A DNA stretch of 12,899 nucleotides from an uncultured Actinomycetes bacterium (lineage in GTDB: Bacteria; Actinomycetota; Thermoleophilia; Solirubrobacterales; Solirubrobacteraceae): positions 1-12,899 of the forward strand of contig CALAQT010000153.1 in assembly GCA_937888775.1 (NCBI GenBank). The letters are read 5' to 3'. Position 1 is the first letter of the stretch; the number at the start of each line of letters is the position of its first letter. Both the position numbers and the translations under genes were made by a program. Of this stretch, positions 5,777 through 12,899 are shown in pieces. The notes beneath the pieces are model-generated. The model was not told where the DNA came from, did no database searches, and was given only the letters and a program-made list of their open reading frames with translations.

Positions 5777-7097
5777 CGCGCAGGAAGGCGACCGCCCCCG
5801 GAGCAAGCACTCGATCGTCTTCGACCCGCAGCGCTGCGTGGGCTGCGTGGACTGCTGCAAGGCCTGCCCCACAGCGGCCATCCGCGTGCGGGCCGGGTGC
5901 GCGGTGGCCGACCCCGACCTCTGCATCGACTGCGGCGAGTGCATCCGCTGGTGCCGGCACGGGGCGATGCACGCGGCCACCGCCACCTCCGCGGACCTCA
6001 GGCGCTTCAAGTACACGGTGGCCTTGCCCTCGCTGACCCTGTACTCCCAGTTCGGCAAGGACGTGGAACCGGGCCAGGTGCTGAAGGCCCTCCGCAGCCT
6101 GGGCTTCGACGACGTCTACGACCTGTCGGCCATGTGCGACATGCACGCCAGCGCCACCGACGCTTACCTCTCGGAGTGCCGCGGTCCCTGGCCCAAGATC
6201 TCGGTGACCTGCCCCGCCATCATCCACCTGATCCAGCTCCGCTACCCGGACATGATCGACAACCTGCTGCCGATCGAGACCGCGCGGGAACTGGCCGCCA
6301 AGCTGCTGCGCCGGCGGCTGGTGGCGGAAAAGGGGCTAGGCCCCGGCGACATCGGCATCTTCTTCATCACTCCCTGCAGCGCGATGCTGCAGTCCATCCA
6401 CCACCCGGAGGCCCTGGAGGCGTCGTACCTGGACGGGGCCTTCTCCATCGCCGAGGTCTACGGTCCGCTGCTCGGGGCCATCAAGGCGAACGGGCCGGTG
6501 GAGAACCCCCCACCCATCAGCGAGCGCGGGCTGCTCTGGGCGATGGCGGGCGGGGAGATCGCGGGCTTGCGCAACGCCAACACCATCACCGTGGCCGGGG
6601 TGCGCGACGTGCTGCGGGTCTTCGACCACATCGAGGAGGGCAAGCTCCAGGCCGTCGACTTCATCGAGGCCTACATCTGCCCGGACGGCTGCATCAGCGG
6701 GCAGCTCACGGTGGAGAACCGTTACGCCGCCCGGCGCACCGTGCAGCAGGTCGTGCGCCGGCACGGCCGGCAGGCGGGCGAAGGGGCGGCGGTGCCCGAG
6801 GAGAAGGTGCGCGCGATGCTGCGGGAGCACTTCTTCGACCTGGAGGAGCACCTGCAGGCCCGTCCGGTGCGCCCGCTGGGGCGCAACCTGCGCGAGGCGG
6901 TGGCGCGCAAGCGAGAGGAGGAGCGGGTGCTGGCGGAACTGCCGGCCAAGGACTGCGCGGCGTGCGGCGCCCCCAGCTGTGCCGCCCACGCCGAGGACGT
7001 GGTGCGCGGCCAGGCCGCGCTGGACGACTGCGTGTTCGTCCGCATCGAACGCTTGCAGGAGGCGATGGCCTCCACGAAGGAACCAGTCCATGACTAA
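5769..7097 (+). CDS. HydS-like (sensory-type) [FeFe]-hydrogenase homologue
   Basis: 442 residues from TTG 5769, whose eight-base overlap with the previous stop matches two other junctions in this operon; ATG 5718 is the alternative. Two ferredoxin clusters come first (C23-x2-C26-x2-C29-x3-C33, and CIDCGECIRWC). The H-cluster domain follows with degenerate signatures: L1 SVTCPAI (Cys 148), L2 TPCSAML (Cys 203) and L3 CPDGCISG (Cys 304, 308). All four cluster ligands are thus present. The proton-transfer Cys of the catalytic TSCCP motif is replaced by Thr, and the Lys of MPCxxK by Met. The C-terminus adds a further [4Fe-4S] motif (C396-x2-C399-x4-C404-x16-C421), like the Fe-S domain of RnfB. 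These changes fit sensory, low-activity hydrogenases, expected to report H2 or redox state. The DRTGG and ATPase neighbours support a signalling role. Confidence 0.8.
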   Translation: MPDAQEGDRPRSKHSIVFDPQRCVGCVDCCKACPTAAIRVRAGCAVADPDLCIDCGECIRWCRHGAMHAATATSADLRRFKYTVALPSLTLYSQFGKDVEPGQVLKALRSLGFDDVYDLSAMCDMHASATDAYLSECRGPWPKISVTCPAIIHLIQLRYPDMIDNLLPIETARELAAKLLRRRLVAEKGLGPGDIGIFFITPCSAMLQSIHHPEALEASYLDGAFSIAEVYGPLLGAIKANGPVENPPPISERGLLWAMAGGEIAGLRNANTITVAGVRDVLRVFDHIEEGKLQAVDFIEAYICPDGCISGQLTVENRYAARRTVQQVVRRHGRQAGEGAAVPEEKVRAMLREHFFDLEEHLQARPVRPLGRNLREAVARKREEERVLAELPAKDCAACGAPSCAAHAEDVVRGQAALDDCVFVRIERLQEAMASTKEPVHD

Positions 7098-7491
7098 GCA
7101 GATGCTCGTGCTGGAGCTGTGCTGCCCCCAGTGCGGCGCGGCTCTCACCGAGGGCACGCGGGTCCACCTCGACGGCCACGTGCGCCGCACCCACCAGCAG
7201 GTGGAGGTCTCCCTGAGCGCCGTCTTCGGCGACGACAGCGGGGAAGCGGACCCCTCCCTGGAGGAGGGCGACGTCGTCGATCTCAGCTGCCCCACGTGCG
7301 AGGCCAGCCTGATGCTGCCGCTGTCCTGCAAGATCTGCGGCGCCGCCATGGCGTCGCTCAACATCGCCAAGGGCGGCTACCTGGAGTTCTGCTCCCGGCG
7401 CGGGTGCAAGGCCCACGCCCTCGGGGGTACCGGCAACATCGACGACATGATGAGCCTGATGAACCGCATGTTCGAGACGCCCTATGACTAG
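7090..7491 (+). CDS. Small zinc-ribbon protein, function unknown
   Basis: This 133-residue protein starts at ATG 7090, overlapping the previous stop by eight bases (ATGACTAA). It has four cysteine pairs: CCPQC (12, 15), CPTC (67, 70), CKIC (80, 83) and CSRRGC (101, 106). This looks like two zinc ribbons, or one at each end of an acidic linker (about 47-62, FGDDSGEADPSLEEGD). It has no signal peptide or membrane helix. The C-terminus, NIDDMMSLMNRMF, is an amphipathic helix. I do not recognise a family. Its place between the HydS-like gene and the NuoE-type gene, with coupled translation on both sides, suggests an adaptor or an assembly factor for the iron-sulfur complex. A metal-binding transcription regulator is another option. 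Confidence 0.75.
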   Translation: MTKQMLVLELCCPQCGAALTEGTRVHLDGHVRRTHQQVEVSLSAVFGDDSGEADPSLEEGDVVDLSCPTCEASLMLPLSCKICGAAMASLNIAKGGYLEFCSRRGCKAHALGGTGNIDDMMSLMNRMFETPYD

Positions 7492-7984
7492 CGCGGCGCC
7501 GGGAGCCCACGACATGGAAGCGCCTCGCGCGTATGACTTCAAGAACCTCCACTACAAGGGTGAGGGCGGGGTCCTGATCCCGCTCCTGCAGAAGTTCCAG
7601 ACCGAGGACGGCTACATCTCCCGCGAGCGGATCGCCGAGATCCACAGGAAGACGGGGGTGCCCCTCTCGCAGATCTTCGGGGTGGCCACCTTCTACGCGC
7701 AGTTCCGGCAGCACCCCGTGGGCCGCAACATCATCAAGGTCTGCCACGGCACGGCCTGCCACGTGGCGAATGCCAACTGGATCTCCAAGACTCTGAGAGA
7801 CCAGCTGCGGATCGGGGAGGGGGAAACCACTCCGGACCGCGAGTTCACCCTGGAGACGGTGGCGTGCCTGGGCTGCTGCAGCCTGGCCCCGGTGGTCATG
7901 GTGAACAAGGACACCCACGGCAACCTCAAGCCGACCGACCTCCGGAAGCTGCTCAAGCCTTACCGGGAGAAGAAGGCGGGATGA
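7484..7984 (+). CDS. NuoE/HydC-type [2Fe-2S] subunit of a bifurcating complex
   Basis: This 166-residue protein starts at ATG 7484, overlapping the previous stop by eight bases (ATGACTAG). After a short tail comes the helical region GVLIPLLQKFQTEDGYIS with IFGVATFYAQF, typical of the NuoE/HndA/HydC family. A thioredoxin-like [2Fe-2S] domain follows with all four ligands: CHGTAC (87, 92) and CLGCC (128, 132), then LAPVVMVN. In complex I, HydABC hydrogenases and Stn/Bfu enzymes this subunit passes electrons to or from the NuoF-type subunit, which is the next gene four bases downstream. Length is normal for the family. The family is certain; which complex it serves is decided by its neighbours. 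Confidence 0.92.
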   Translation: MTSAAPGAHDMEAPRAYDFKNLHYKGEGGVLIPLLQKFQTEDGYISRERIAEIHRKTGVPLSQIFGVATFYAQFRQHPVGRNIIKVCHGTACHVANANWISKTLRDQLRIGEGETTPDREFTLETVACLGCCSLAPVVMVNKDTHGNLKPTDLRKLLKPYREKKAG

Positions 7985-7988
7985 GCGC

Positions 7989-9752
7989 GTGAGGATCCTC
8001 GTGGGGCTAGGCACGTGCGGGGTCGCGGCGGGCGCCGGGGCGACCTACGCCGCGATCCTGGCCAGGACGGGGACGCTCAACGGCAGCTGCAAGGTGGGGA
8101 AGACCGGCTGCGTGGGCATGTGCTACCGCGAGCCGCTGGTGGAGGTGCGCGAGGACGGCGGGACGCGCTGGCAGTACGGGCAGATGACCCCGGACAGAGT
8201 CGACCGGCTGCTCGAGGAGCACGTCGGGAAAGGCGAGCCCATCGAGGAGTGGCTGGTGTGGACCAGCGAAGGCAAGGGCCAGGAAAAGGCCTTCCTCGAC
8301 CGCCAGCAGCGCATCGTGCTGCGCAACTGCGGGGTGATCGACCCGGAGAAGATCGAGGAGTACCTGGAGGTGGGCGGGTACCAGGCCCTGGAGAGGGTCC
8401 TCGACCGGAGGGACCCCGACGGCCTCATCAACGTGATCATCGAGTCCGGGCTGCGAGGGCGCGGGGGGGCGGGCTTCCTCACCGGCATGAAGTGGCGCTT
8501 CACCCGGCTTGCCCCGGGCAAGCAGAAGTACGTGATCTGTAACGCCGACGAGGGCGACCCCGGGGCCTTCATGGATCGCTCGGTCCTGGAGAGCGACCCC
8601 CACTCGGTGCTGGAGGGCATGGCCATCGCCGGCCACGCCATCGGCTCCACCCGTGGGTACATCTACGTGCGCGCCGAGTACCCCATGGCCGTCGAGCGGC
8701 TGAACATCGCCATCGCGCAGGCCGAGGCGCACGGCCTGCTGGGTGACAACGTATTCGGCACCGGATTCGAGTTCCACGTCGAGCTGAAGGAGGGGGCGGG
8801 GGCCTTCGTGTGCGGCGAGGAGACCGCCCTCATCGCCTCGATCGAGGGCCGCCGCGGCATGCCGCGGATGCGGCCGCCCTTCCCGGCGGTCAAGGGCCTG
8901 TGGGAGTGCCCCACCAACATCAATAACGTGGAAACCTTCGCCAACGTGCCCTGGATCGTTCTCAACGGGGCGCAGGCCTTCAACCGCCTGGGCACGGCCA
9001 ACAGTAAGGGAACCAAGGTCTTCGCCATGGCCGGCAAGATCCGGCGGGGCGGGCTGGTGGAGGTCCCGATGGGGATCTCCATCCGGGAGATCGTCAACGA
9101 CGTCTGTGGGGGTATCAAGGAGAACCGCAAGTTCAAGGCCGTGCAGATGGGCGGCCCCTCCGGAGGCTGCATCCCCGCGGAGCTCGAGAACACCGTCATC
9201 GACTACGAGTCCATCAACAAGACGGGCGCCATCATGGGCTCGGGCGGGCTGGTGGTGCTCGACGAGACCACGTGCATGGTGGACGTGGCCCGCTTCTTCC
9301 TGGACTTCACCCAGCGCGAGTCCTGCGGGAAATGCACGTTCTGCCGGGTGGGCACCAAGCGGATGCTGGAGATCCTCGTCCGCATCACCGAGGGCAAGGG
9401 CAAGGAGGGGGATATCGAGAGGCTGGAGAACCTGGCCTCCCTGGTGAGGAACAACTCGCTGTGCGGCCTGGGCCAGACCGCCCCAAACCCGGTGCTCACC
9501 ACCCTCAAGTACTTCCGCGCGGAGTACGAGGCGCACATCTCCAACCGCAAGTGCCCCGCCCACCAGTGCCAGGCCCTGCTCACCTACACCGTCAACGAGA
9601 AGTGCAACGGCTGCCAAGTATGCAAACGGGCCTGTACGGCCAAGGCCATCACCGGCGAGAAGGCCAAGCCCCACGTCATCGACCACAGCCTGTGCATCCG
9701 CTGCGACGAGTGCTACCGGGCCTGCCGCTTCGAAGCGATCACGAGGGTGTAG
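7989..9752 (+). CDS. NuoF/HydB-type NAD(H)-, FMN- and Fe-S-binding subunit
   Basis: 587 residues from GTG 7989, four bases after the previous stop. An N-terminal thioredoxin-like [2Fe-2S] domain has Cys 10, 34, 41 and 45. The NuoF core has GLRGRGGAGFLTG for NAD(H) and CNADEGDPGAFMD for FMN. The [4Fe-4S] site ESCGKCTFCRVG has Cys 446, 449 and 452, with Cys 492 in SLCGLGQT. A short linker HISNRKCPAHQC carries His/Cys residues that may bind zinc, as reported for HydB of bifurcating enzymes. A C-terminal ferredoxin follows (C539-x2-C542-x2-C545-x3-C549 and C569-x2-C572-x2-C575-x3-C579). This domain order matches HydB/HndC/StnB-type proteins, not the shorter complex I NuoF. It is the expected site of NAD(H) chemistry and of electron bifurcation around FMN. 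No key residue appears missing. Confidence 0.93.
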   Translation: MRILVGLGTCGVAAGAGATYAAILARTGTLNGSCKVGKTGCVGMCYREPLVEVREDGGTRWQYGQMTPDRVDRLLEEHVGKGEPIEEWLVWTSEGKGQEKAFLDRQQRIVLRNCGVIDPEKIEEYLEVGGYQALERVLDRRDPDGLINVIIESGLRGRGGAGFLTGMKWRFTRLAPGKQKYVICNADEGDPGAFMDRSVLESDPHSVLEGMAIAGHAIGSTRGYIYVRAEYPMAVERLNIAIAQAEAHGLLGDNVFGTGFEFHVELKEGAGAFVCGEETALIASIEGRRGMPRMRPPFPAVKGLWECPTNINNVETFANVPWIVLNGAQAFNRLGTANSKGTKVFAMAGKIRRGGLVEVPMGISIREIVNDVCGGIKENRKFKAVQMGGPSGGCIPAELENTVIDYESINKTGAIMGSGGLVVLDETTCMVDVARFFLDFTQRESCGKCTFCRVGTKRMLEILVRITEGKGKEGDIERLENLASLVRNNSLCGLGQTAPNPVLTTLKYFRAEYEAHISNRKCPAHQCQALLTYTVNEKCNGCQVCKRACTAKAITGEKAKPHVIDHSLCIRCDECYRACRFEAITRV

Positions 9753-9756
9753 GGGC

Positions 9757-12700
9757 ATGGAACTCGTCAAGCTTCACATCGACGGCAAGCGGGTCATCGC
9801 CGACAACCGCATGACCATCCTGGAGGTGGCCCGCGAGAACGGGATCACCTCCATCCCCACCCTCTGCCATGACGGGCGCCTCGAGCCCTTCGCCTCCTGC
9901 TTCCTGTGCGTGGTGAAGGTGCAGGGGGCGCGCACCCTGGCGCCGGCTTGCTCCACCAGGGTGGCGGCGGGCATGGTGGTGGAGACCTCCAACCCGGAGA
10001 TCCGGCGCTCGCGCAAGGCAGCCCTGGAGCTGATGCTCTCCAACCACTACGCGGACTGCATCGGTCCCTGCCAGCTGGCCTGCCCGGCGGGGGTGGATAT
10101 CCAGGGCTACATCGCCCTGGCCGCCCTGAACAAGCACCGCGACGCCATCGCCCTCATCAAGGACCGCAACCCACTGCCCGCAGTGTGCGGGCGTGTGTGC
10201 ACTCGCCCCTGCGAGGTCAAGGGCTGCCGGCGCACCCTGCTCGACGAGGCCGTGGGCGTCGACTACATCAAGCGCTACCTCTCCGACCTCGACCTGGGAG
10301 ACAAGGAACCCTGGCGCCCGACTCTGGCCCCTCCCAACGGCAAGAAGGTGGCGGTGGTGGGGGCGGGCCCGGCGGGGCTGTCCTGCGCCTACTACCTCGC
10401 CCTGCGCGGCTTCAAAGTTTCGATGTTCGAGGCCCAGCCCGAGGCGGGGGGCATGCTGCGCTACGGCATCCCCGAGTACCGTCTGCCCAAGGACGTGCTC
10501 GACCTGGAAATCAACCAGATCCTCGACCTCGGCGTCCAGCTCTCCACCAACGTCCAGCTCGGGCGCGACTTCACGGTGGCCAGCCTGAAGCAGGGCGGCT
10601 ACGACGCCATCTTCCTGGGGCTGGGGGCGTGGGACAGCTCCAAGATGCGCATAGAGGACGAGGACTCCCCGGGGGTGCTGGCCGGCATCGACTTCCTCAA
10701 GCAGTTCGGCCTCAAGCGCAGGATCGACATCCACGGCAGGGTGCTGGTGGTGGGCGGCGGAAACACCGCCGTCGATTGCGCGCGCACCGCCCTGCGCCTG
10801 GGCGTCGCCGAAGTGCGCATCCTCTATCGGCGCACGCGCAAGGAGATGCCCGCGAACGAGACGGAGATCGTGGAGGCGGAGCACGAGGGCGTGAAGATGG
10901 ACTTCCTGGTCGCCCCCGTGCGGGTGCTGCGCGGGGAGAACGGCCGGGTGGCGGGGGTGGAGTGCATCCGCATGGAGCTGGGCGAGCCCGACCAGAGCGG
11001 CCGCCGCAGCCCCAGGCCCATACGCGGCTCCGAGTTCCGCATCGACTGCGAGTTCGTGATCGCCGCCATCGGCCAGGGCACGCGCGTGCAGGAGCTGGTG
11101 GACGGGCGGGTGCCCAACTTCCTGCCCTTGGGCGAGTCGCTGAGCCTCACCCGCTGGCAGACCGTGGAGGTCAACGAGCGCACCTTCGAGACCACCGTGG
11201 ACGGAGTGTTCTCGGGGGGCGACGTGGTCACGGGGGCGGCCACCGCCATCGAGGCCATCGCCGCCGGACGCAAGGCCGCCTACGCCATCGACCGCTACGT
11301 GGCCACTGGCCGGGCCGAGCCCGAGCCGGTGGAGGTGTACAGCCGCAAGGACGCCTACCGCAAGGTCAAGGCCTCAGACCTGGCCCCCGGCTCCACCGAC
11401 GGGCGGCGGAGCATGCCCGTGCTCCCCCCCGCGGAGCGCGCCCTCAGCTTCGCCGAGGTGGAGACCGGCTACAGCCGCGAGGACCTGCGCCGGGAGACGG
11501 CGCGCTGCCTGGAGTGCGGCTGCAGCGCCCTGTTCACCTGCGATCTGCGGCGCCACGCCACCGAGTACGGGGCCGACGTGCAGACGTTCATGGGCGAGGC
11601 CGTCGAGCACCGCGTCGACCGGCGCCACCCGCTGTTGGTGCTCGACCCCAACAAGTGCGTGCTGTGCGGCCGCTGCGTGCGCATCTGCAGCGAGCTGGTG
11701 GGAGTGGCTGCCTACGGCTTTGTCAAACGCGGCTTCGACACCGTGGTCAAGCCCGCCCTGGGCGACTCCCTGCTCGACACCGAGTGCGTGAGCTGTGGGC
11801 TCTGCATCGGCACCTGCCCCACGGGGGCCATCGCCGAGAAGCTGCCCCTGACCAAGCCCGGCCCCTGGAAGACCACCCGCGTGGAGTCGGTTTGCCACTA
11901 CTGCAGCGCGGGGTGCCGGCTGGGCTACGAGGTCTCCGGCACCACCCTGGTACAGGTCTCGCGTGCGGCTGACGACGCGGGCACCGGCGGTAACCACTGC
12001 CGCAAGGGCCGCTTCGGCTACGGCCACGTGCAGTCGGCCGAGCGCCTGCGCTGGCCCATGCTGCGCGTCGGGCGCGAGCTGCAGGAGAGCAGCCTCGACG
12101 AGGCCCTGCGCTACTCCGCCATGCGGCTCAAGGAGCTTACCCGCCGCTACAGCGGCGATCAGGTCGCGGTGTTCGTCTCCCCTCGCCTGACCAACGAAGA
12201 GATCTACCTCGCCCAGAAGCTGGCCCGGCTGGCCTTGCATACACACAACGTGACCTCGCTGGCCCACCTCGTCAACCGCGAGCTGCAGGAAGCGGACGTG
12301 GTGTCCACGGCCTCCTACGCGGACATCGGCGACGCCCAGGCCCTGCTCGTGGTCAACACGGCCCTCGACGAGGAGAGCTTCGCGGTGGACATCGCCTGCA
12401 AGCAGGCCATCCGCAAAGGCGCCCGCCTCATCTACGTCGGTCCCGAGGACAACCTCACCTCGCGTTTTGCCGAGCTGCACTTGCGCTGCCTGCCTGGCGG
12501 GCAAGCCTTTGCCGTCCTCGGCTTGTTGAAGGATTACGTCGCCCTGCGGCCGAGCGCCCTCGACGACCGGCCGGAGCTGGCCCAGGCGGTGGCCGATCTC
12601 TCCGACGAGCGCCTGGAGAAGCTCTCTGGGGTGGCGCGCGCCGCCTCGCGCGAGGCGGCCGCCATCCTGGCCAAGACCATCCTCAAGGTGATGCTGTTCA

Positions 12701-12899
12701 ACAAGGACTACCGTGGCTCGCGGCTGGCCCACGACGAGCGGCTCTTCGCCCAGGCGGCTGCGGCCTTGGGCTGCTCGCTGCTCGCCCTACGCGAGAAGGC
12801 GAACACCCAGGGGCTGCTCGACATGGGCGCCGACCCGCGCTGGCTGCCCGGCTACGTCGACCCCGAAGGCGGCGAGGCCCTGGAGCAGATGGAGAAGGA
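9757..12899 (+). CDS. Large fusion: NuoG-type ferredoxin + GltD/NfnB flavoprotein + 2x[4Fe-4S] + molybdopterin-type domain (partial, 3' end outside window)
   Basis: Open from ATG 9757 (after TAGGGGC) to the edge: 1047 residues and no stop. Domains in order: NuoG-type [2Fe-2S] (Cys 37, 48, 51, 65); GltD-type Fe-S region (CIGPCQLACP 101-110; Cys 144, 148, 152, 157); FAD site VAVVGAGPAGLSC (198-210); NAD(P) site VLVVGGGNTAVDCA (329-342) followed by YRRTRKEMP, typical of the NADPH-using GltD/NfnB family; FAD end GVFSGGDVVTGAATAIEA (483-500); CLECGC (584-589); ferredoxin (Cys 634/637/640/644 and 677/680/683/687); then a molybdopterin-oxidoreductase [4Fe-4S] site (Cys 713, 716, 720, 748) and fold. 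Where formate dehydrogenases carry Sec/Cys, the aligned stretch THNVTSLAHLVN has Val, so the domain is probably non-catalytic, as in NuoG. The architecture resembles the StnA subunit plus a NuoG tail. Electron exchange among NADP(H), ferredoxin and the NuoE/F pair is inferred. Confidence 0.88.
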   Translation, partial: MELVKLHIDGKRVIADNRMTILEVARENGITSIPTLCHDGRLEPFASCFLCVVKVQGARTLAPACSTRVAAGMVVETSNPEIRRSRKAALELMLSNHYADCIGPCQLACPAGVDIQGYIALAALNKHRDAIALIKDRNPLPAVCGRVCTRPCEVKGCRRTLLDEAVGVDYIKRYLSDLDLGDKEPWRPTLAPPNGKKVAVVGAGPAGLSCAYYLALRGFKVSMFEAQPEAGGMLRYGIPEYRLPKDVLDLEINQILDLGVQLSTNVQLGRDFTVASLKQGGYDAIFLGLGAWDSSKMRIEDEDSPGVLAGIDFLKQFGLKRRIDIHGRVLVVGGGNTAVDCARTALRLGVAEVRILYRRTRKEMPANETEIVEAEHEGVKMDFLVAPVRVLRGENGRVAGVECIRMELGEPDQSGRRSPRPIRGSEFRIDCEFVIAAIGQGTRVQELVDGRVPNFLPLGESLSLTRWQTVEVNERTFETTVDGVFSGGDVVTGAATAIEAIAAGRKAAYAIDRYVATGRAEPEPVEVYSRKDAYRKVKASDLAPGSTDGRRSMPVLPPAERALSFAEVETGYSREDLRRETARCLECGCSALFTCDLRRHATEYGADVQTFMGEAVEHRVDRRHPLLVLDPNKCVLCGRCVRICSELVGVAAYGFVKRGFDTVVKPALGDSLLDTECVSCGLCIGTCPTGAIAEKLPLTKPGPWKTTRVESVCHYCSAGCRLGYEVSGTTLVQVSRAADDAGTGGNHCRKGRFGYGHVQSAERLRWPMLRVGRELQESSLDEALRYSAMRLKELTRRYSGDQVAVFVSPRLTNEEIYLAQKLARLALHTHNVTSLAHLVNRELQEADVVSTASYADIGDAQALLVVNTALDEESFAVDIACKQAIRKGARLIYVGPEDNLTSRFAELHLRCLPGGQAFAVLGLLKDYVALRPSALDDRPELAQAVADLSDERLEKLSGVARAASREAAAILAKTILKVMLFNKDYRGSRLAHDERLFAQAAAALGCSLLALREKANTQGLLDMGADPRWLPGYVDPEGGEALEQMEK

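Noticed and set aside
5897..7093. A 398-codon plus-strand open frame inside the HydS-like gene
   Set aside because: Low-complexity Arg/Gly/His translation typical of a shifted frame in GC-rich DNA. The HydS-like frame explains the region.
5769..7097. Catalytic H2-evolving [FeFe]-hydrogenase
   Set aside because: The L1 and L2 motifs lack the proton-relay Cys and the conserved Lys, which fits the sensory type better.
8007..9770. A 587-codon minus-strand open frame opposite the NuoF-type gene
   Set aside because: It is the mirror of a strongly GC3-biased gene. Its translation is Ala/His/Asp/Val-rich with no domain signature, whereas the plus strand has all NuoF motifs.
9906..11972. A 688-codon plus-strand open frame
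   Set aside because: It is an alternate-frame shadow of the fusion gene starting at 9757. Its translation is Gly/Arg/Pro-rich low complexity, while the other frame has clear Fe-S, FAD and NAD(P) motifs.
11374..12732. A 452-codon minus-strand open frame
   Set aside because: Shadow of the fusion gene, with no recognisable motif and no ribosome site.
9757..12899. Formate dehydrogenase alpha subunit as the name of the last gene
   Set aside because: The Cys/Sec ligand position appears to be Val, and more than half of the visible protein is a GltD-type flavoprotein, so a formate dehydrogenase label is not supported.

Overview
The window looks like a chromosomal segment from a GC-rich bacterium with an anaerobic or facultative redox metabolism. 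The lineage cannot be fixed from sequence alone. High GC, a cytochrome b561/YceI pair, an IS3-family element and a flavin/iron-sulfur electron-bifurcation operon would suit Acidobacteriota, Myxococcota/Desulfobacterota or a similar phylum, but this is inference. By eye, base composition and codon use change between the left part (mixed, moderate GC) and the right part from about 4.1 kb (very GC-rich, strongly G/C at third codon positions).

Left part (1-3634). After the last 16 codons of an unidentified gene and a gene-poor stretch holding a possible frameshifted zinc-ribbon remnant, there are two plus-strand genes. One encodes an exported four-helix membrane protein with cytochrome b561-like paired histidines. 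The other encodes a secreted YceI-family protein. Next comes a degenerate IS3-family insertion sequence on the minus strand (about 2157-3365) with imperfect inverted repeats of about 39 bp. Its orfA has lost the DNA-recognition part of its helix-turn-helix, and its orfB is frameshifted with all three DDE residues still recognisable. Immediately beside its right end lies a truncated, frameshifted C-terminal fragment of another gene.

Right part (about 4114-12899). One tight plus-strand operon of nine genes fills the rest and runs off the edge. The first six genes form a regulatory or maturation block: an unrecognised protein, two small DRTGG-domain proteins, an RsbW-like histidine-kinase-type ATPase, a HydS-like (sensory-type) [FeFe]-hydrogenase homologue, and a small zinc-ribbon protein. 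The last three form an enzyme block: a NuoE/HydC-type [2Fe-2S] subunit, a NuoF/HydB-type NAD(H)/FMN subunit with C-terminal ferredoxin domains, and a very large fused subunit.

The fused subunit (9757 to the edge, at least 1047 residues, no stop in the window) joins a NuoG-type [2Fe-2S] domain, a GltD/NfnB-type FAD- and NAD(P)H-binding domain, a 2x[4Fe-4S] ferredoxin domain and a molybdopterin-oxidoreductase-type domain. That last domain appears to lack the Cys/Sec molybdenum ligand. The set resembles the Bfu/HydABC and Sporomusa-type Stn electron-bifurcating transhydrogenases, extended by an apparently non-catalytic NuoG-like tail. The working model is a complex that moves electrons among NAD(H), NADP(H) and ferredoxin (or a partner enzyme encoded downstream). 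Its expression or activity may be tuned by the co-transcribed HydS/DRTGG/ATPase block, which would read the cell's hydrogen or redox state.
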